From assembly GCF_900114375.1 (NCBI RefSeq), contig NZ_FOSV01000010.1:105547-169546 (forward strand): 64,000 nucleotides of DNA, read 5' to 3'. The notes under the pieces were generated by a model, which was not told where the DNA came from, did no database searches, and was given only the letters and a program-made list of their open reading frames with translations. The position numbers and the translations under genes are program-made. Positions within the stretch are counted from its first letter, which is position 1; every line of letters starts with the position of its first letter. Below, piece after piece: positions 51,147 to 61,705 of the stretch. Origin of the DNA: Methylorubrum salsuginis. GTDB lineage: Bacteria > Pseudomonadota > Alphaproteobacteria > Rhizobiales > Beijerinckiaceae.

Positions 51147-52496
51147 TCAGCGACGCCGTGCACCGCCGGCCGAGGCGCCGCGCAGCTTCGCCTTCTTCAC
51201 GATGCCCTCGTACTGGTGCGCCATCAGGTGCCCGTGGATCTGCGCCACCGTGTCCATGGTGACGGAGACGACGATGAGCAGCGAGGTGCCGCCGAAGCCG
51301 AGGGCCGCCGAGGTGTAGGAGGCGACGATCTCGGGCACGAGGCAGACGAAGGTGAGGTAGGCCGCACCGATCACGGTGATGCGGGTCAGCACCTTGTCGA
51401 TGAAGGCGGCGGTGCGCTCACCGGGACGGATGCCCGGGATGAAGCCGCCCTGCTTCTTCAGGTTGTCGGCGGTCTCCTGCGGATTGAAGACGACGGCCGT
51501 GTAGAAGAACGTGAAGAAGATGATCATCGCGGCATAGGCCAGCATGTAGAGCGGCCGGCCGTGGCCGAGATAGGTCGTCAGCGTGCCGAGGATGCCGGTC
51601 GAGCCCTGGCTCGCCGAGAAGCTGGCGATCGTGGTCGGCAGCAGAAGCAGCGAGGAGGCGAAGATCGGCGGGATGACGCCCGAGGTGTTGAGCTTGAGCG
51701 GCAGGAACGAGGACTGGCCCTCGTACATGCGATTGCCGACCTGGCGCTTGGGGTAGTTGATCAGGAGCCGGCGCTGGGCGCGCTCCATGAAGACGATGAA
51801 GTAGACGAGCGCGACCGCCGCGACGCCGGCCCCGAGCAGCACGGCGGGGGAGAGCGCGCCGGTGCGGGTGAGTTCGAGGGCGCCGAAGATCGAGGCCGGG
51901 AGGTGGGCGACGATGCCGGCGAAGATGATCAGCGACGAACCGTTGCCGATGCCGCGGGCGGTGATCTGCTCGCCGATCCACATCAGGAACAGCGTGCCGC
52001 CGGTCAGCGTGACGACGGTGGAGAGGATGAAGAACGGGCCCGGGTTGATGACCGCGTTCGAGCCCTGCAGGCCGAAGGCGATGCCCCAGGACTGGACCAG
52101 CGCCAGCACCACGGTGAGGTAGCGGGTGTACTGGTTGATGACCTTGCGGCCGGACTCGCCCTCCTTCTTCAGCGCCTCCAGGCTCGGCACCACCGAGGTG
52201 AGGAGCTGAACGATGATCGAGGCCGAGATGTAGGGCATGATGTTGAGCGCGAAGACCGCCATGCGCTCGACGGCGCCGCCCGAGAACATGTTGAACAGGC
52301 CGAGCACGCCGCCCGCCTGGTTCTGGAAGTTGCGGGCGAACTGCTCCGGATCGATGCCGGGAATCGGGATGTAGGTGCCGAGCCGAAACACGATGAGCGC
52401 CCCCAGGGTGAACCAGATGCGCTTCTTGAGTTCGTCGGCCTTGGCAATGGCGCCGAAGTTCAGGTTGGCGGCGAGCTGCTCGGCGGCTGAGGCCAT
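51147..52496 (-). CDS. secY: Protein translocase subunit SecY
   Basis: A 449-residue channel subunit with ten transmembrane helices. IWFTLGALIVFRLGTYIPIP is helix 1, SGGAVERMAVFALNIMPYIS carries the plug region, and FIVFMERAQRRLLINYPKRQ and ADNLKKQGGFIPGIRPGERT are the large cytoplasmic loops contacted by SecA and ribosomes. Length and motifs are normal. Confidence 0.98.
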   Translation of the reverse strand: MASAAEQLAANLNFGAIAKADELKKRIWFTLGALIVFRLGTYIPIPGIDPEQFARNFQNQAGGVLGLFNMFSGGAVERMAVFALNIMPYISASIIVQLLTSVVPSLEALKKEGESGRKVINQYTRYLTVVLALVQSWGIAFGLQGSNAVINPGPFFILSTVVTLTGGTLFLMWIGEQITARGIGNGSSLIIFAGIVAHLPASIFGALELTRTGALSPAVLLGAGVAAVALVYFIVFMERAQRRLLINYPKRQVGNRMYEGQSSFLPLKLNTSGVIPPIFASSLLLLPTTIASFSASQGSTGILGTLTTYLGHGRPLYMLAYAAMIIFFTFFYTAVVFNPQETADNLKKQGGFIPGIRPGERTAAFIDKVLTRITVIGAAYLTFVCLVPEIVASYTSAALGFGGTSLLIVVSVTMDTVAQIHGHLMAHQYEGIVKKAKLRGASAGGARRR

Positions 52497-52607
52497 GTCA
52501 CGTTTCCTGAGAATTGCCTCGGGACACCTCGAAGAGTCCCTGAAAGCGGAAGCGGCGGCCGCGTGCGAGCACGGGCCGCCGCTTCGGCGTTGGATTTAAG
52601 GGTCGGC

Positions 52608-53117
52608 TCAGGCCGACGCAACTGCGTCCTTCGGCGTGCCGCGATGGGCCGCGCCCGCCGCGAACGCCGTGGTGACCGAGCCGCCGGCCTTCTCGACGGC
52701 CTCGACGGCCGACTTGGAGGCGCGGGTGACTTCGAAGCTGAGCTTCGCGGTCAGTTCGCCGACGCCGAGCAGCTTCACGCCGTCGCGGGCGCGGGAGATG
52801 ATCCCGGCCTTGATCAGCGCATCGACCGTCACGGTGGCGTTGGCGTCGAGCCGGCCCGCATCCACCGCCTGCTGGACGCGACCGAGGTTCACCTCGTTCA
52901 GGTCGTGGGCGTGGATGTTGTTGAAGCCGCGCTTCGGCAGGCGACGGTGGAGCGGCATCTGACCGCCCTCGAAGCCCTTGATGGACACGCCGGTGCGGGC
53001 CTTCTGACCCTTCACGCCGCGGCCGCCGGTCTTGCCCTTGCCGGAGCCGATGCCCCGGCCGACGCGCATCCGGTTCTTGGTCGCGCCTTCGTTGTCGCGG
53101 ATTTCGTTGAGCTTCAT
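52608..53117 (-). CDS. rplO: 50S ribosomal protein L15
   Basis: A 169-residue uL15. [20 protein letters not shown], then [20 protein letters not shown], is the conserved glycine/lysine-rich core. The C-terminal ~30 residues ([20 protein letters not shown]) are an alanine-rich extension beyond the usual length. Confidence 0.97.
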   Translation of the reverse strand: MKLNEIRDNEGATKNRMRVGRGIGSGKGKTGGRGVKGQKARTGVSIKGFEGGQMPLHRRLPKRGFNNIHAHDLNEVNLGRVQQAVDAGRLDANATVTVDALIKAGIISRARDGVKLLGVGELTAKLSFEVTRASKSAVEAVEKAGGSVTTAFAAGAAHRGTPKDAVASA

Positions 53118-53130
53118 GATCGAGCCCTCC

Positions 53131-53325
53131 TTACGCCGCGGCGTCGTCGAGGACGCGCACGAGGTGCGCGACCTTGCGGATCATGCCGCGAACCGAGGGA
53201 GTGTCCTCCAGCTCGGAAACGCGGTGCAGCTTGTTCAGCTTGAGGCCGATCAGCGTCGCGCGCTGGGAGGCCTCGCGACGGATCGGCGAACCGATCTGCT
53301 CGACGCGGACAGTTTTGCTAGCCAT
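53131..53325 (-). CDS. rpmD: 50S ribosomal protein L30
   Basis: A 64-residue uL30: [20 protein letters not shown], then [20 protein letters not shown] and [16 protein letters not shown]. Length is normal. It overlaps no neighbour but lies 12-13 nt from both. Confidence 0.97.
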   Translation of the reverse strand: MASKTVRVEQIGSPIRREASQRATLIGLKLNKLHRVSELEDTPSVRGMIRKVAHLVRVLDDAAA

Positions 53326-53337
53326 GCTGCCCTCCCC

Positions 53338-53916
53338 TTACGCCACGGCGGCTTCGGAGGTGTCGGCCGGATCCGCGTCGCGGCGACGCGACTGGAGGGC
53401 CGAGACCTTGAGACCGCGACGGGCCGCGACGGAGCGCGGGCTGTCCTCGTTCTTGAGCGCGTCGAAGGTGGCGCGCACGAGGTTGTAGGGGTTCGACGAG
53501 CCGAGGCTCTTGGCCACCACGTCCTGCATGCCGAGCGTCTCGAACACGGCGCGCATCGGGCCGCCGGCGATGATGCCGGTACCCTGCGGAGCCGCACGGA
53601 GAATCACCTTGCCGGCGCCGTGACGACCGTTGACGTCGTGGTGGAGGGTGCGGCCCTCGCGCAGCGACACGCGGATCAGACCACGCTTGGCGGCTTCCGT
53701 CGCCTTGCGGATCGCCTCCGGCACCTCACGGGCCTTGCCGTGGCCGAAGCCGACGCGGCCCTTCTGGTCGCCGACGACGACGAGCGCCGCGAAGCCGAAG
53801 CGACGGCCACCCTTCACCACTTTGGCGACGCGGTTGATGTGGACGAGCTTGTCCACGAACTCGCTGTCGCGCTCCTCGCGGTCGTCGCGGCGACGACCCT
53901 CGCGTTCACGTGCCAT
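53338..53916 (-). CDS. rpsE: 30S ribosomal protein S5
   Basis: A 192-residue uS5. The N-terminal [20 protein letters not shown] and [20 protein letters not shown], then [20 protein letters not shown] form the dsRNA-binding domain; the C-terminal [20 protein letters not shown] follows. It carries an extra basic N-terminal lead ([16 protein letters not shown]). Confidence 0.97.
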   Translation of the reverse strand: MAREREGRRRDDREERDSEFVDKLVHINRVAKVVKGGRRFGFAALVVVGDQKGRVGFGHGKAREVPEAIRKATEAAKRGLIRVSLREGRTLHHDVNGRHGAGKVILRAAPQGTGIIAGGPMRAVFETLGMQDVVAKSLGSSNPYNLVRATFDALKNEDSPRSVAARRGLKVSALQSRRRDADPADTSEAAVA

Positions 53917-54008
53917 TCTGTTGTTCCTATGATCTCACTGACGCGGGTCTGACGACCCGCTCGCTCGATGGCTCCCCTCCCCTTTCGAGGGGGAGGGAAG
54001 ACGCGTCC

Positions 54009-54371
54009 TCAGAAGTCCAGGCCACCCTCACGGGCGGCGTCGGCGAGAGCCTTGACGCGGCCGTGGAAGATGTAGCCCGAGCGGTCGAAGACGACCTTGG
54101 TGACGCCGGCGGCCTTGGCGCGCTCGGCGACGAGCTTGCCCACCGCCTCGGCCGCCGCCTTGTCGGCGCCGGTCTTGAGGCTGGCACGCAGATCCTTGTC
54201 GAGGCTCGACGCGGCAGCGAGCGTGCGGCCCGCGGCGTCGTCGATGACCTGGACGTAGATCTGCTTGGACGAGCGGAACACCGACAGCCGCGGACGGCCG
54301 TTGGCGGTAGCCTTGAGGGCCCGACGGACCCGCGCCTTGCGGCGCAGGAGGGCTTCGTTCTTGTTCGACAT
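54009..54371 (-). CDS. rplR: 50S ribosomal protein L18
   Basis: A 120-residue uL18 that binds 5S r[23 protein letters not shown] and [20 protein letters not shown], then [20 protein letters not shown] are the conserved blocks. Length is normal. Confidence 0.97.
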   Translation of the reverse strand: MSNKNEALLRRKARVRRALKATANGRPRLSVFRSSKQIYVQVIDDAAGRTLAAASSLDKDLRASLKTGADKAAAEAVGKLVAERAKAAGVTKVVFDRSGYIFHGRVKALADAAREGGLDF

Positions 54372-54383
54372 GAATCGCCCTCC

Positions 54384-54917
54384 TTACTTCTTCTTGCCTT
54401 CCTTGCGGAAGATGAACTCGCCAGCGTACTTGACGCCCTTGCCCTTGTAGGGCTCGGGGCCGCGATACTCGCGAATCTCCGCCGCAACCTGACCGACGCG
54501 CTGCCGGTCGATGCCCGACACCACGATCTCCGTGGGCTTGGGCGTCACGATGGTGATGCCGGCCGGGATCTCGTATTCGATGTCGTGGCTGTAGCCGAGC
54601 GACAGCTTGAGCGCCTTGCCGGCCATCGCCGCGCGGTAACCCACGCCGGTGATCTCCAGCTTCTTCTCGAAGCCCTTGGAGACGCCCTCGACGAGGTTGG
54701 CCACCTGGGCGCGCGAGGTGCCCCACAGGGAGCGCGCCTGCTTCGACTGGTCCTTGGGCTGCACCGAGACGGCGCCGTCCTTGAACTCGACGTTCACCTG
54801 GGGCGGGACGACGAACTGGAGTTCGCCCTTCGAGCCCTTCATCTTGACCGTCTGACCCGTGACCGTGGCGGTGACGCCGGCGGGGACGGGGACGGGCTTC
54901 TTGCCTACGCGAGACAT
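54384..54917 (-). CDS. rplF: 50S ribosomal protein L6
   Basis: A 177-residue uL6 starting [15 protein letters not shown]. The two repeated domains are seen in [20 protein letters not shown] and the C-terminal [23 protein letters not shown] 54917 is preferred; the upstream frame is out of register with the family. Confidence 0.98.
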   Translation of the reverse strand: MSRVGKKPVPVPAGVTATVTGQTVKMKGSKGELQFVVPPQVNVEFKDGAVSVQPKDQSKQARSLWGTSRAQVANLVEGVSKGFEKKLEITGVGYRAAMAGKALKLSLGYSHDIEYEIPAGITIVTPKPTEIVVSGIDRQRVGQVAAEIREYRGPEPYKGKGVKYAGEFIFRKEGKKK

Positions 54918-54933
54918 GGAGCTGTCCTCCGGA

Positions 54934-55329
54934 TCAGAACACTTTGCAGAGCACTTCACCGCCGACGTTGCGCTCGCGCGCCTCGTGGTCGGCCATGACG
55001 CCCTGCGGGGTGGAGATGATGGTGATGCCGAGGCCGTCGGCGACCCGCGGCAGCTCGCCCACCGACGAGTAGACGCGGCGGCCGGGCTTCGACACGCGCT
55101 TGATCTCCCGGATGACCGGGCGACCGTCATAGTACTTGAGCTCGATCGCGAACTCGGTGCGGCCGTTGCCGAGATCCGAGACGGCGTAGTCGCGGATGTA
55201 GCCTTCGGACTTCAGGACGTCGAGAACCGAGGCGCGCAGGCGCGAGCCGGGGGTCTGGACGACGTTGCGACGGCGCGACTGGCCGTTGCGGATGCGGGTG
55301 AGCATGTCACCCACGGGATCGTTCACCAT
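54934..55329 (-). CDS. rpsH: 30S ribosomal protein S8
   Basis: A 131-residue uS8: [20 protein letters not shown], then [20 protein letters not shown] and the C-terminal [26 protein letters not shown] signature. Length is typical. In characterised bacteria this protein represses the spc operon by binding its mRNA; whether that occurs here is unknown. Confidence 0.98.
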   Translation of the reverse strand: MVNDPVGDMLTRIRNGQSRRRNVVQTPGSRLRASVLDVLKSEGYIRDYAVSDLGNGRTEFAIELKYYDGRPVIREIKRVSKPGRRVYSSVGELPRVADGLGITIISTPQGVMADHEARERNVGGEVLCKVF

Positions 55330-55341
55330 GGATGCCTCCCC

Positions 55342-55647
55342 TTACCAGCTGGACTTCACGAGACCCGGGATCAGACCCCGGTTGCCGAGCTCCCGCAGGG
55401 CGACGCGCGAGACGCCGAGCTTGCGGTAGTAGGCGCGCGGGCGGCCGGTCATCTCGCAGCGGTTGCGGATGCGGGTGGCCGACGAGTTGCGCGGCAGCTC
55501 GGCGAGCTTGAGGCGCGCCTCGAAGCGCTCCTCCATCTCGCGGGACTCGTCGTTGGCGATGGCAAGGAGGGCCTTGCGCTTCTCGGCGAAGCGCTTGACC
55601 AGCTCCTTGCGGTGGTTGTTCTTCTCGACTGAGCTCTTCTTAGCCAT
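55342..55647 (-). CDS. rpsN: 30S ribosomal protein S14 (zinc-independent form)
   Basis: A 101-residue uS14. [20 protein letters not shown] and the C-terminal [38 protein letters not shown] are canonical. Only one cysteine is present, so it is the C-minus form that does not bind zinc. Confidence 0.98.
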   Translation of the reverse strand: MAKKSSVEKNNHRKELVKRFAEKRKALLAIANDESREMEERFEARLKLAELPRNSSATRIRNRCEMTGRPRAYYRKLGVSRVALRELGNRGLIPGLVKSSW

Positions 55648-55688
55648 GTCTTTCTCCAGTGTCCGCGTCTAAGCGGCGTTGCCGCCGC

Positions 55689-56255
55689 TTACTGCCGGAA
55701 CGGGAACTTGAAGTGGGCGAGGAGCGCCTTGGCCTCTTCGTCCGTGGTGGCACTCGTCTGGACGATGATGTCCATGCCCCAGGTCTGCTCCGCCTTGTCG
55801 TAGGAGATCTCCGGGAACACGAGGTGCTCCTTGAGGCCCATGGCGTAGTTGCCACGGCCGTCGAAGGAACGCGGGTTCAGGCCGCGGAAGTCGCGCACGC
55901 GCGGCAGCGCGATCGTGACCAGGCGGTCCATGAACTCGTACATGCGGGCCTTGCGCAGGGTCACCTTGCAGCCGATCGGCATGCCCTCGCGGACCTTGAA
56001 GGTCGCGATCGCCTTGCGGGCGCGGGTGATGACCGGCTTCTGACCGGCGATCAGGGCGAGATCGCCCGCCGCCACGGTGGCCTTCTTCGAGTCGGCGGTG
56101 GACTCGCCGACGCCCATGTTGATGACGATCTTCTCGATCTGCGGCACCTGCATCGGGTTCTTGTACCCGAACTGCTCGATGAGCTTCTGGCGGACGACCT
56201 CGTCGTAATGCTTGCGCAGACGCGGGACGTAAGCGTTCTTGTCGGCCTCAGCCAT
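55689..56255 (-). CDS. rplE: 50S ribosomal protein L5
   Basis: A 188-residue uL5, which bridges the central protuberance and 5S r[23 protein letters not shown], then [20 protein letters not shown] and [20 protein letters not shown] are the family blocks. ATG 56255 is the family start and overlaps rplX by 8 bp. Confidence 0.98.
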   Translation of the reverse strand: MAEADKNAYVPRLRKHYDEVVRQKLIEQFGYKNPMQVPQIEKIVINMGVGESTADSKKATVAAGDLALIAGQKPVITRARKAIATFKVREGMPIGCKVTLRKARMYEFMDRLVTIALPRVRDFRGLNPRSFDGRGNYAMGLKEHLVFPEISYDKAEQTWGMDIIVQTSATTDEEAKALLAHFKFPFRQ

Positions 56256-56562
56256 CGATCTGATCCCCCGTCGTCTTGGCGAAGCGGACCTTGCGGCCGT
56301 CATCGAGGATGCGGAAACCCACGCGGGTCGGCTTGCCGTTGGCGTCCTGGACCGCGATGTTGGAGAGCTGGATGGCGGCCTCCTTCGAGATGATGCCGCC
56401 CTCTTGGTTCTGGGTCTGCTTCTGGTGCTTCTTGACGAGGTTGACCCCGCGAACGAAGGCCTTGCCCTCCTTCGGCAGCACCTGGATGACCTCGCCGGAA
56501 CGACCCGAGTCGCGGCCGGTGAGGACGACGACCGTGTCGCCCTTCTTGATCTTGGCAGCCAT
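56248..56562 (-). CDS. rplX: 50S ribosomal protein L24
   Basis: A 104-residue uL24 with the KOW motif [20 protein letters not shown]. The ATG at 56562 overlaps the rplN TGA by 1 nt (TGATG); an in-frame GTG at 56565 would add one residue. The stop/start coupling shows cotranslation with rplN. Confidence 0.97.
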   Translation of the reverse strand: MAAKIKKGDTVVVLTGRDSGRSGEVIQVLPKEGKAFVRGVNLVKKHQKQTQNQEGGIISKEAAIQLSNIAVQDANGKPTRVGFRILDDGRKVRFAKTTGDQIDG

Positions 56563-56930
56563 CACAGCACCTCAGGAGCGAGCGAGATGATCTTCATGTG
56601 GTTGCGGGCGCGCAGCTCGCGCGGCACCGGTCCGAAGATACGGGTGCCGACCGGCTCCTTCTGATTGTTGATCAGAACGGCCGCGTTCTTGTCGAAGCGG
56701 ATGACGGAGCCGTCGGCGCGCTTCACGTCCTTGGCGGTGCGCACGACGACCGCCTTCATGACGTCGCCCTTCTTCACGCGGCCGCGCGGGATCGCCTCCT
56801 TGACGGAGACGACGATGATGTCGCCGACGCCGGCATACTTGCGCTTGGAGCCGCCGAGCACCTTGATGCACATCACGCGGCGCGCACCCGAATTGTCGGC
56901 GACGTCCAGATTCGTCTGCATCTGGATCAC
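56562..56930 (-). CDS. rplN: 50S ribosomal protein L14
   Basis: A 122-residue uL14: [20 protein letters not shown], then [20 protein letters not shown] and [20 protein letters not shown]. Length is exactly that of the family. It is the first gene after a 602-bp gap that replaces the normally tight rpsQ-rplN spacing. Confidence 0.98.
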   Translation of the reverse strand: MIQMQTNLDVADNSGARRVMCIKVLGGSKRKYAGVGDIIVVSVKEAIPRGRVKKGDVMKAVVVRTAKDVKRADGSVIRFDKNAAVLINNQKEPVGTRIFGPVPRELRARNHMKIISLAPEVL

Positions 56931-57115
56931 GGGAGTGACCTTTCCTTGTTTCAGACGGGTTTCCGCACGCGGACGGTATTGCCCGGCGGACGACGCCTGA
57001 TGGGGATCTGACGTCCCCGGATGTAACGAACCGCGCCACGGCGTCGTGAGACGCCGGCGCGGTCACCGCGTGTGCAAGGGTGAAAACACCCCGGCCGAAT
57101 GTCGCGAAGACGGGC

Positions 57116-57144
57116 CGCTTACACCGGTCCGGCGGGAAGCGCAA
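57116..57144 (-). promoter_or_regulatory. Promoter-like sequence for rplN and the spc block
   Basis: On the reverse strand TTGCGC (57144-57139) and TAAGCG (57121-57116) are 17 nt apart, the same hexamer style and spacing as the sequence upstream of rpsM (TTGACA-N17-TAGGCG). The leader to rplN would be about 180 nt. Confidence 0.45.
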
Positions 57145-57163
57145 GGCGTGGAGCGCTGCGATC

Positions 57164-57496
57164 TCACACTTCCGGCGGGCGCATCCTCGCCGGAATGTCG
57201 CGATGCGCATGCAGAACCTGCCAAACATCGCGGTGATCGCCCCGCTCGACGTAGAAGACCGGATACGGGGAGCTCTTCAGGAGGATGCTGCGCAGCCAGG
57301 GCCGGTCGAGTTCGTGCGCGTAGCGGGGCGAGCCCGCCGCCGGATGGTCGCCGATGAGGGTGAAGGCGGCTTCGAGCGAATCCACGAAGCCGACAGCGGT
57401 GACGGAGTTCGAATCGGCATGCCACGCCTCGGAGGGCGCGAAGAGTAGTTCCAGCGATATGCAATCAACGAACGAAAAAGGCGGGCGCCGCAGCAC
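57164..57496 (-). pseudogene. ParE/RelE-type toxin remnant in the ribosomal operon
   Basis: The C-terminal two thirds read VGFVDSLEAAFTLIGDHPAA, GSPRYAHELDRPWLRSILLK and PYPVFYVERGDHRDVWQVLH, AHRDIPARM, a clear ParE/RelE-type toxin. The first beta strand is present (LELLFAPSEA), but about ten residues of helix normally following it are missing. The only in-frame start, GTG 57496, lies inside the terminator of rpsQ. No antitoxin gene is next to it. It is probably inactive. Confidence 0.7.
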
Positions 57497-57501
57497 CCGC
57501 C
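57475..57501 (-). terminator. Rho-independent terminator after rpsQ
   Basis: The reverse-strand RNA has a 9-bp stem (GGCGGGUGC/GCGCCCGCC, one G-U pair) with a UGCG loop and a UUUUU tract. It lies 31 nt after the rpsQ stop. It would end or attenuate the S10-type transcript before rplN. Confidence 0.85.
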
Positions 57502-57532
57502 TCTCACGATTCCAAAAACCCGACGAAGTCGA

Positions 57533-57817
57533 TCAAGCCTCGACAGTGGCCTCGACGCCGGTGCCGGCGGCTTCCGCCGCGGCGGCCTGGTCCTCGACCA
57601 GCTTCCAGGTCTTGGTCTTGGAGTAGGGCCGCGACTCCTCAATGAACACCGTCTGGCCGATCTTGGCCACATTGGCCTCGTCGTGCGCATGGTAGTTCTT
57701 GGAGCGGCGAACCGTCTTCTTCATCACCGGATGGGTGAAGCGGCGCTCCACCTTCACGACGATGGTCTTATCGGTCTTGTCGCTGACGACGACGCCTTGC
57801 AGGACGCGCTTGGGCAT
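57533..57817 (-). CDS. rpsQ: 30S ribosomal protein S17
   Basis: A 94-residue uS17 starting [20 protein letters not shown], with [20 protein letters not shown] and [20 protein letters not shown], then an alanine-rich tail ([19 protein letters not shown]). It is the last gene before the terminator. Confidence 0.97.
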   Translation of the reverse strand: MPKRVLQGVVVSDKTDKTIVVKVERRFTHPVMKKTVRRSKNYHAHDEANVAKIGQTVFIEESRPYSKTKTWKLVEDQAAAAEAAGTGVEATVEA

Positions 57818-57827
57818 GGCGGACTCC

Positions 57828-58043
57828 TCAGGCCTTGGCCGCGTCGAGCGTCTTCTGACGCTGCAGCGTGCGGACGCGGGCGATGTCGCGGCGGACCTCA
57901 CGGACCCGGGCGACGTTTTCGAGCTGGCCCGTCGCGCCCTGGAAGCGCAGGTTGAACTGCTCCTTCTTCAGGTTGACGAGCTCGTCGGAAAGCTGATCCG
58001 CCGACAGAGCGCGCAGATCAGACAGTCTCTGATCGGACTTCAT
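57828..58043 (-). CDS. rpmC: 50S ribosomal protein L29
   Basis: A 71-residue uL29: [20 protein letters not shown], then [37 protein letters not shown]. This two-helix hairpin lies near the exit tunnel. Length is normal. Confidence 0.97.
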   Translation of the reverse strand: MKSDQRLSDLRALSADQLSDELVNLKKEQFNLRFQGATGQLENVARVREVRRDIARVRTLQRQKTLDAAKA

Positions 58044-58056
58044 GATCTTTCTTCCT

Positions 58057-58470
58057 TCAGTCGGCGATGCGCTGGATCACGCGGGTGCGCACCGGCAGCT
58101 TGGCCGCGCCGAGACGCAGGGCCTCGCGGGCGATGTCCTCGGCGACGCCGTCGACCTCGAACATGATGCGGCCCGGGTGGACGCGCGCCGCCCAGTATTC
58201 GGGGGCGCCCTTACCGGAGCCCATGCGGACCTCGGTGGGCTTGGCGGTGACGGGCAGATCCGGGAAAACCCGGATCCACACGCGGCCCTGACGCTTCATC
58301 TCGCGGGTGATCGCGCGGCGGGCCGCCTCGATCTGCCGGGCGGTGATGCGCTCGGGCTCAAGGCACTTGAGACCGAACTGGCCGAAGTTCAGCTCGAAGC
58401 CGCCCTTGGCCGCGCCATGGATGCGCCCCTTGAACTGCTTACGGAACTTGGTCTTCTTGGGTTGCAGCAT
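58057..58470 (-). CDS. rplP: 50S ribosomal protein L16
   Basis: A 137-residue uL16 starting [20 protein letters not shown], with [40 protein letters not shown] and [20 protein letters not shown]. All conserved blocks are present. Confidence 0.98.
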   Translation of the reverse strand: MLQPKKTKFRKQFKGRIHGAAKGGFELNFGQFGLKCLEPERITARQIEAARRAITREMKRQGRVWIRVFPDLPVTAKPTEVRMGSGKGAPEYWAARVHPGRIMFEVDGVAEDIAREALRLGAAKLPVRTRVIQRIAD

Positions 58471-58500
58471 GGCAGCCTCTCAAATCCTCCGGTGGCCGGG

Positions 58501-59247
58501 TCACGCGTTGGCGTGATCGCGGCGGCCACGGCCCCCGCGGTCGTCGCCGTCACGCTCGCGGCGCCCGCCGGAACGGCCGCCCTCTTCCTGGGCCTTCTTG
58601 TCCTGAGCCATGGGATCGTGCTCGAGGATCTCGCCCTTGAACACCCACACCTTGATGCCGCAGGTGCCATAGGTCGTGAAGGCCGTGGCGGTGCCGTAGT
58701 CAACGTCCGCACGCAGGGTGTGCAGCGGGACGCGGCCCTCGCGGTACCACTCGGTGCGGGCGATCTCGGCGCCGCCGAGACGGCCGGCGCAGTTGATGCG
58801 GATGCCCTCGGCGCCGAGACGCATCGCCGACTGCACGGCGCGCTTCATGGCGCGACGGAAGGCGACGCGGCGCTCGAGCTGCTGCGCGATGGATTCGGCG
58901 ACCAGCGTCGCGTCCACCTCGGGCTTGCGCACCTCGACGATGTTGATCGTCACGTCAGCCTTGGTCATCGTGCCGACGAGCTTGCGCAGCTTCTCGATGT
59001 CCGCGCCCTTCTTGCCGATCACCACGCCCGGACGACCCGAGTGGATGGTGACGCGGCACTTCCGGTGCGGGCGCTCGATGACGATCTTAGAGACGGCGGC
59101 CTGCTTGAGCTGCTTCATGAGGGCGGCGCGGATCGCCACGTCCTCGTGCATCAGCTTGGCGTACTCGCCCTTCTCGGCGAACCAGCGGGAATCCCAGGTC
59201 CGGTTGATGCCGAGACGCAGGCCGATCGGATTGATCTTCTGACCCAT
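58501..59247 (-). CDS. rpsC: 30S ribosomal protein S3
   Basis: A 248-residue uS3. [20 protein letters not shown], the KH-domain [20 protein letters not shown], then [20 protein letters not shown] and [13 protein letters not shown] are canonical. The C-terminal 35 residues are Gly/Arg-rich ([20 protein letters not shown]), an extension common in this order. Confidence 0.98.
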   Translation of the reverse strand: MGQKINPIGLRLGINRTWDSRWFAEKGEYAKLMHEDVAIRAALMKQLKQAAVSKIVIERPHRKCRVTIHSGRPGVVIGKKGADIEKLRKLVGTMTKADVTINIVEVRKPEVDATLVAESIAQQLERRVAFRRAMKRAVQSAMRLGAEGIRINCAGRLGGAEIARTEWYREGRVPLHTLRADVDYGTATAFTTYGTCGIKVWVFKGEILEHDPMAQDKKAQEEGGRSGGRRERDGDDRGGRGRRDHANA

Positions 59248-59257
59248 GGTCTACTCC

Positions 59258-59641
59258 TCAGGCCGCTTCAGCGCGCACTTCGCGAACCACGATGGTGAGG
59301 TTCGAGAAGGGCTTCAGGATGCGCGCGCCGCGACCGCGAGCACGGGCGTGGAAGCGCTTGAGCACCAGCGCCTTGCCGACGAAGGCCTGGGACACGACGA
59401 GATCGTCCACGTCCAGGTCGTGGTTGTTCTCGGCGTTGGCGATCGCGCTTTCCAGGCACTTCTTCACATCGCGAGCGATGCGCTTGCGGGAGAATTCGAG
59501 GTCGGCCAGCGCCGACTCGACCTTCTTGCCGCGGATCAGCGCCGCCACGAGGTTGAGCTTCTGGGGCGACACGCGGAGCATCCGCGCGACGGCCTTCGCC
59601 TCGTTCTCGGGGAGCGCGCGGGGGGTGGCAGCTTTGCCCAT
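59258..59641 (-). CDS. rplV: 50S ribosomal protein L22
   Basis: A 127-residue uL22 whose beta hairpin lines the exit tunnel. [20 protein letters not shown], then [20 protein letters not shown] and the [20 protein letters not shown] hairpin are seen. Length is normal. Confidence 0.98.
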   Translation of the reverse strand: MGKAATPRALPENEAKAVARMLRVSPQKLNLVAALIRGKKVESALADLEFSRKRIARDVKKCLESAIANAENNHDLDVDDLVVSQAFVGKALVLKRFHARARGRGARILKPFSNLTIVVREVRAEAA

Positions 59642-59642
59642 C

Positions 59643-59921
59643 TCAGCGCCTCTTCGCCTTCTTGTCGGCCGCGTGACCGGGGAAGGTACGGGTCGGCGAG
59701 AACTCGCCGAACTTGTGACCGACCATCTCCTCGGTGACGTAGACCGGGATATGCTTGTGTCCGTTGTGCACCCCGAAGGTGATGCCGACGAACTGCGGGA
59801 GGATCGTGGAGCGACGGCTCCAGATCTTGACGACCTCGTTGCGGCTTCCGCCGCGCGCGGCGTCGGCCTTCTTGAGGAGGTAGCCGTCGACGAACGGCCC
59901 TTTCCAGAGGGAACGTGCCAT
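59643..59921 (-). CDS. rpsS: 30S ribosomal protein S19
   Basis: A 92-residue uS19: [20 protein letters not shown], then [20 protein letters not shown] and [20 protein letters not shown]. Length is typical. Confidence 0.98.
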   Translation of the reverse strand: MARSLWKGPFVDGYLLKKADAARGGSRNEVVKIWSRRSTILPQFVGITFGVHNGHKHIPVYVTEEMVGHKFGEFSPTRTFPGHAADKKAKRR

Positions 59922-59926
59922 GGCGG

Positions 59927-60763
59927 TTACTTCTTGCGGTTATGGCGGCTGGACAGGATGAAGGTGTCGGTCCGCTTGTTGGACCGGGTCTTCTTCCCCT
60001 TGGTGGGCACGCCCCAGGGCGTGACCGGGTTCCGGCCGCCCGAGGTGCGACCCTCGCCGCCGCCGTGCGGGTGGTCGACCGGGTTCATCGCGACGCCGCG
60101 GTTGTGCGGGCGCTTGCCGAGCCAGCGGTTACGGCCGGCCTTGCCGAGCGAGATGTTCATGTGGTCCGGATTCGACACCGCCCCCACGCTCGCGAAGCAC
60201 TGGCCGTGCACGAGGCGCTGCTCGCCCGAGTTCAGGCGCAGCGTCACGTAGCCCTGGTCGCGACCGACGATCTGGGCGTAGTTGCCCGCCGAGCGGGCGA
60301 TGGCGCCGCCCTTGCCGATCTTCAGCTCGACATTGTGGACGATGGTGCCCACCGGCATCGAGCCGATCGGGCCGGCATTGCCCGGCTTGATGTCGACGCT
60401 CTCGCCGGCCACCACCTTGTCGCCCGGGGAGAGGCGCTGCGGAGCCAGGATGTAGCTCTGCTTGCCGTCCGGGAAGGTGATGAGCGCGATGAAGGCGGTG
60501 CGGTTCGGATCGTACTCGATCCGCTCGACCGTCGCGGTCACGTTGAGGTCCTCGCGACGCTTGAAATCGACGTTGCGCAGGACCCGCTTGTGGCCACCGC
60601 CGCGGAAGCGGACGGTGATGCGACCCAGGTTGTTGCGGCCGCCCGAGGAGCTCTTGCCCTCGGTCAGCGCCTTGACCGGCTTGCCCTTGTAGAGCTCACG
60701 GCGGTCGACGAGCACGAGCTGGCGCAGGCTCGGCGTGACCGGTTTGAATGTCTTCAAGGCCAT
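59927..60763 (-). CDS. rplB: 50S ribosomal protein L2
   Basis: A 278-residue uL2 near the peptidyl transferase centre. [20 protein letters not shown], then [40 protein letters not shown], and [20 protein letters not shown] (with the functional His) are conserved. Confidence 0.98.
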   Translation of the reverse strand: MALKTFKPVTPSLRQLVLVDRRELYKGKPVKALTEGKSSSGGRNNLGRITVRFRGGGHKRVLRNVDFKRREDLNVTATVERIEYDPNRTAFIALITFPDGKQSYILAPQRLSPGDKVVAGESVDIKPGNAGPIGSMPVGTIVHNVELKIGKGGAIARSAGNYAQIVGRDQGYVTLRLNSGEQRLVHGQCFASVGAVSNPDHMNISLGKAGRNRWLGKRPHNRGVAMNPVDHPHGGGEGRTSGGRNPVTPWGVPTKGKKTRSNKRTDTFILSSRHNRKK

Positions 60764-60788
60764 CGGCTTGATCCTAACGCTTCTCGTC

Positions 60789-61085
60789 TCAGAGGCCGGT
60801 CGTGACGTCGATGGTGTCGCCCTCGGCGAGGGTCACGATCGCCTTTTTCACGTCCGAACGCTGTCCGCGCTGTCCGCGGAAGAACTTCTTCTTGCCCTTG
60901 GTCGTGAGCGTGTTCACGCCCGTGACCTTGACATCGAACAGACGCTCGACCGCTTCCTTGATCTGCGGCTTGGTGGCCTTCGGGGCGACCCGGAAGACGA
61001 CCTTGTTCTGTTCGGTGAGGTTGGTCGCCTTCTCGGTGATGACCGGGGAGACGATCACGTCGTAATGGCGCGGATCGGCACTCAT
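60789..61085 (-). CDS. rplW: 50S ribosomal protein L23
   Basis: A 98-residue uL23, which docks trigger factor and SRP at the exit. [60 protein letters not shown] are the family blocks. It overlaps rplD by 4 bp. Confidence 0.98.
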   Translation of the reverse strand: MSADPRHYDVIVSPVITEKATNLTEQNKVVFRVAPKATKPQIKEAVERLFDVKVTGVNTLTTKGKKKFFRGQRGQRSDVKKAIVTLAEGDTIDVTTGL

Positions 61086-61705
61086 TTGAAGCGCTCCTCC
61101 AGAGCGTCGACGGCCGCGCGCGTCAGGACGAGCGTGTCGCGGCGCAGGATGTCGTAGACGTTGATGCCCTGGACCGGCAGCACGTCGATCTTGGGCACGG
61201 CGCGGGCGGCGCGGCCGAAGTTCTCGTCGACCTCCGGACCGCCGATGATCAGCGCGCTCGACCAGCCGAGCTTGCCCAGACGCTCGACCATCGCCTTGGT
61301 CTTATGGTTCTCGACCTTGAGGTCGTCCACGACGATCAGGGTCGAGGTCTTGGCCTTCGACGACAGGGCGTGCTTGAGGGCCAGCGCCCGAACCTTCTTG
61401 GGAAGGTCGTGGGCGTGGTCGCGCACCACCGGACCGAAGGCCCGGCCGCCGCCGCGGAACTGCGGAGCGGACGCCGCGCCGTGACGGGCGTTACCGGTGC
61501 CCTTCTGCTTGTACAGCTTCTTCGAGGTGCGATCGACATCCGAGCGGTTCTTGACCGCATGGGTGCCGGCGCGACGCTTGGCGAGCTGGTAGCGGACCAT
61601 CCGGTGCAGGATGTCGGCGCGCGGCTCGAGGCCGAAGATCGCCTCGTTCAGCTCGACCGAGCCGGCGGAGCCGCCGTCGAGCGTGGTGACATCGAGTTTC
61701 ATCAC
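61082..61705 (-). CDS. rplD: 50S ribosomal protein L4
   Basis: A 207-residue uL4. The N-terminal [20 protein letters not shown], the tunnel loop [40 protein letters not shown] and [20 protein letters not shown] are conserved. It overlaps rplC and rplW by 4 bp each. The ATG at 61702 would be the second Met. Confidence 0.98.
   Translation of the reverse strand: MMKLDVTTLDGGSAGSVELNEAIFGLEPRADILHRMVRYQLAKRRAGTHAVKNRSDVDRTSKKLYKQKGTGNARHGAASAPQFRGGGRAFGPVVRDHAHDLPKKVRALALKHALSSKAKTSTLIVVDDLKVENHKTKAMVERLGKLGWSSALIIGGPEVDENFGRAARAVPKIDVLPVQGINVYDILRRDTLVLTRAAVDALEERFK

Noticed and set aside
53965..54005. Another end of the palindromic element near rpsE/rplR
   Set aside because: A single CCCTCCCCTTTCGAGGGGGAGGG-like stem without the core; more likely a simple local hairpin.
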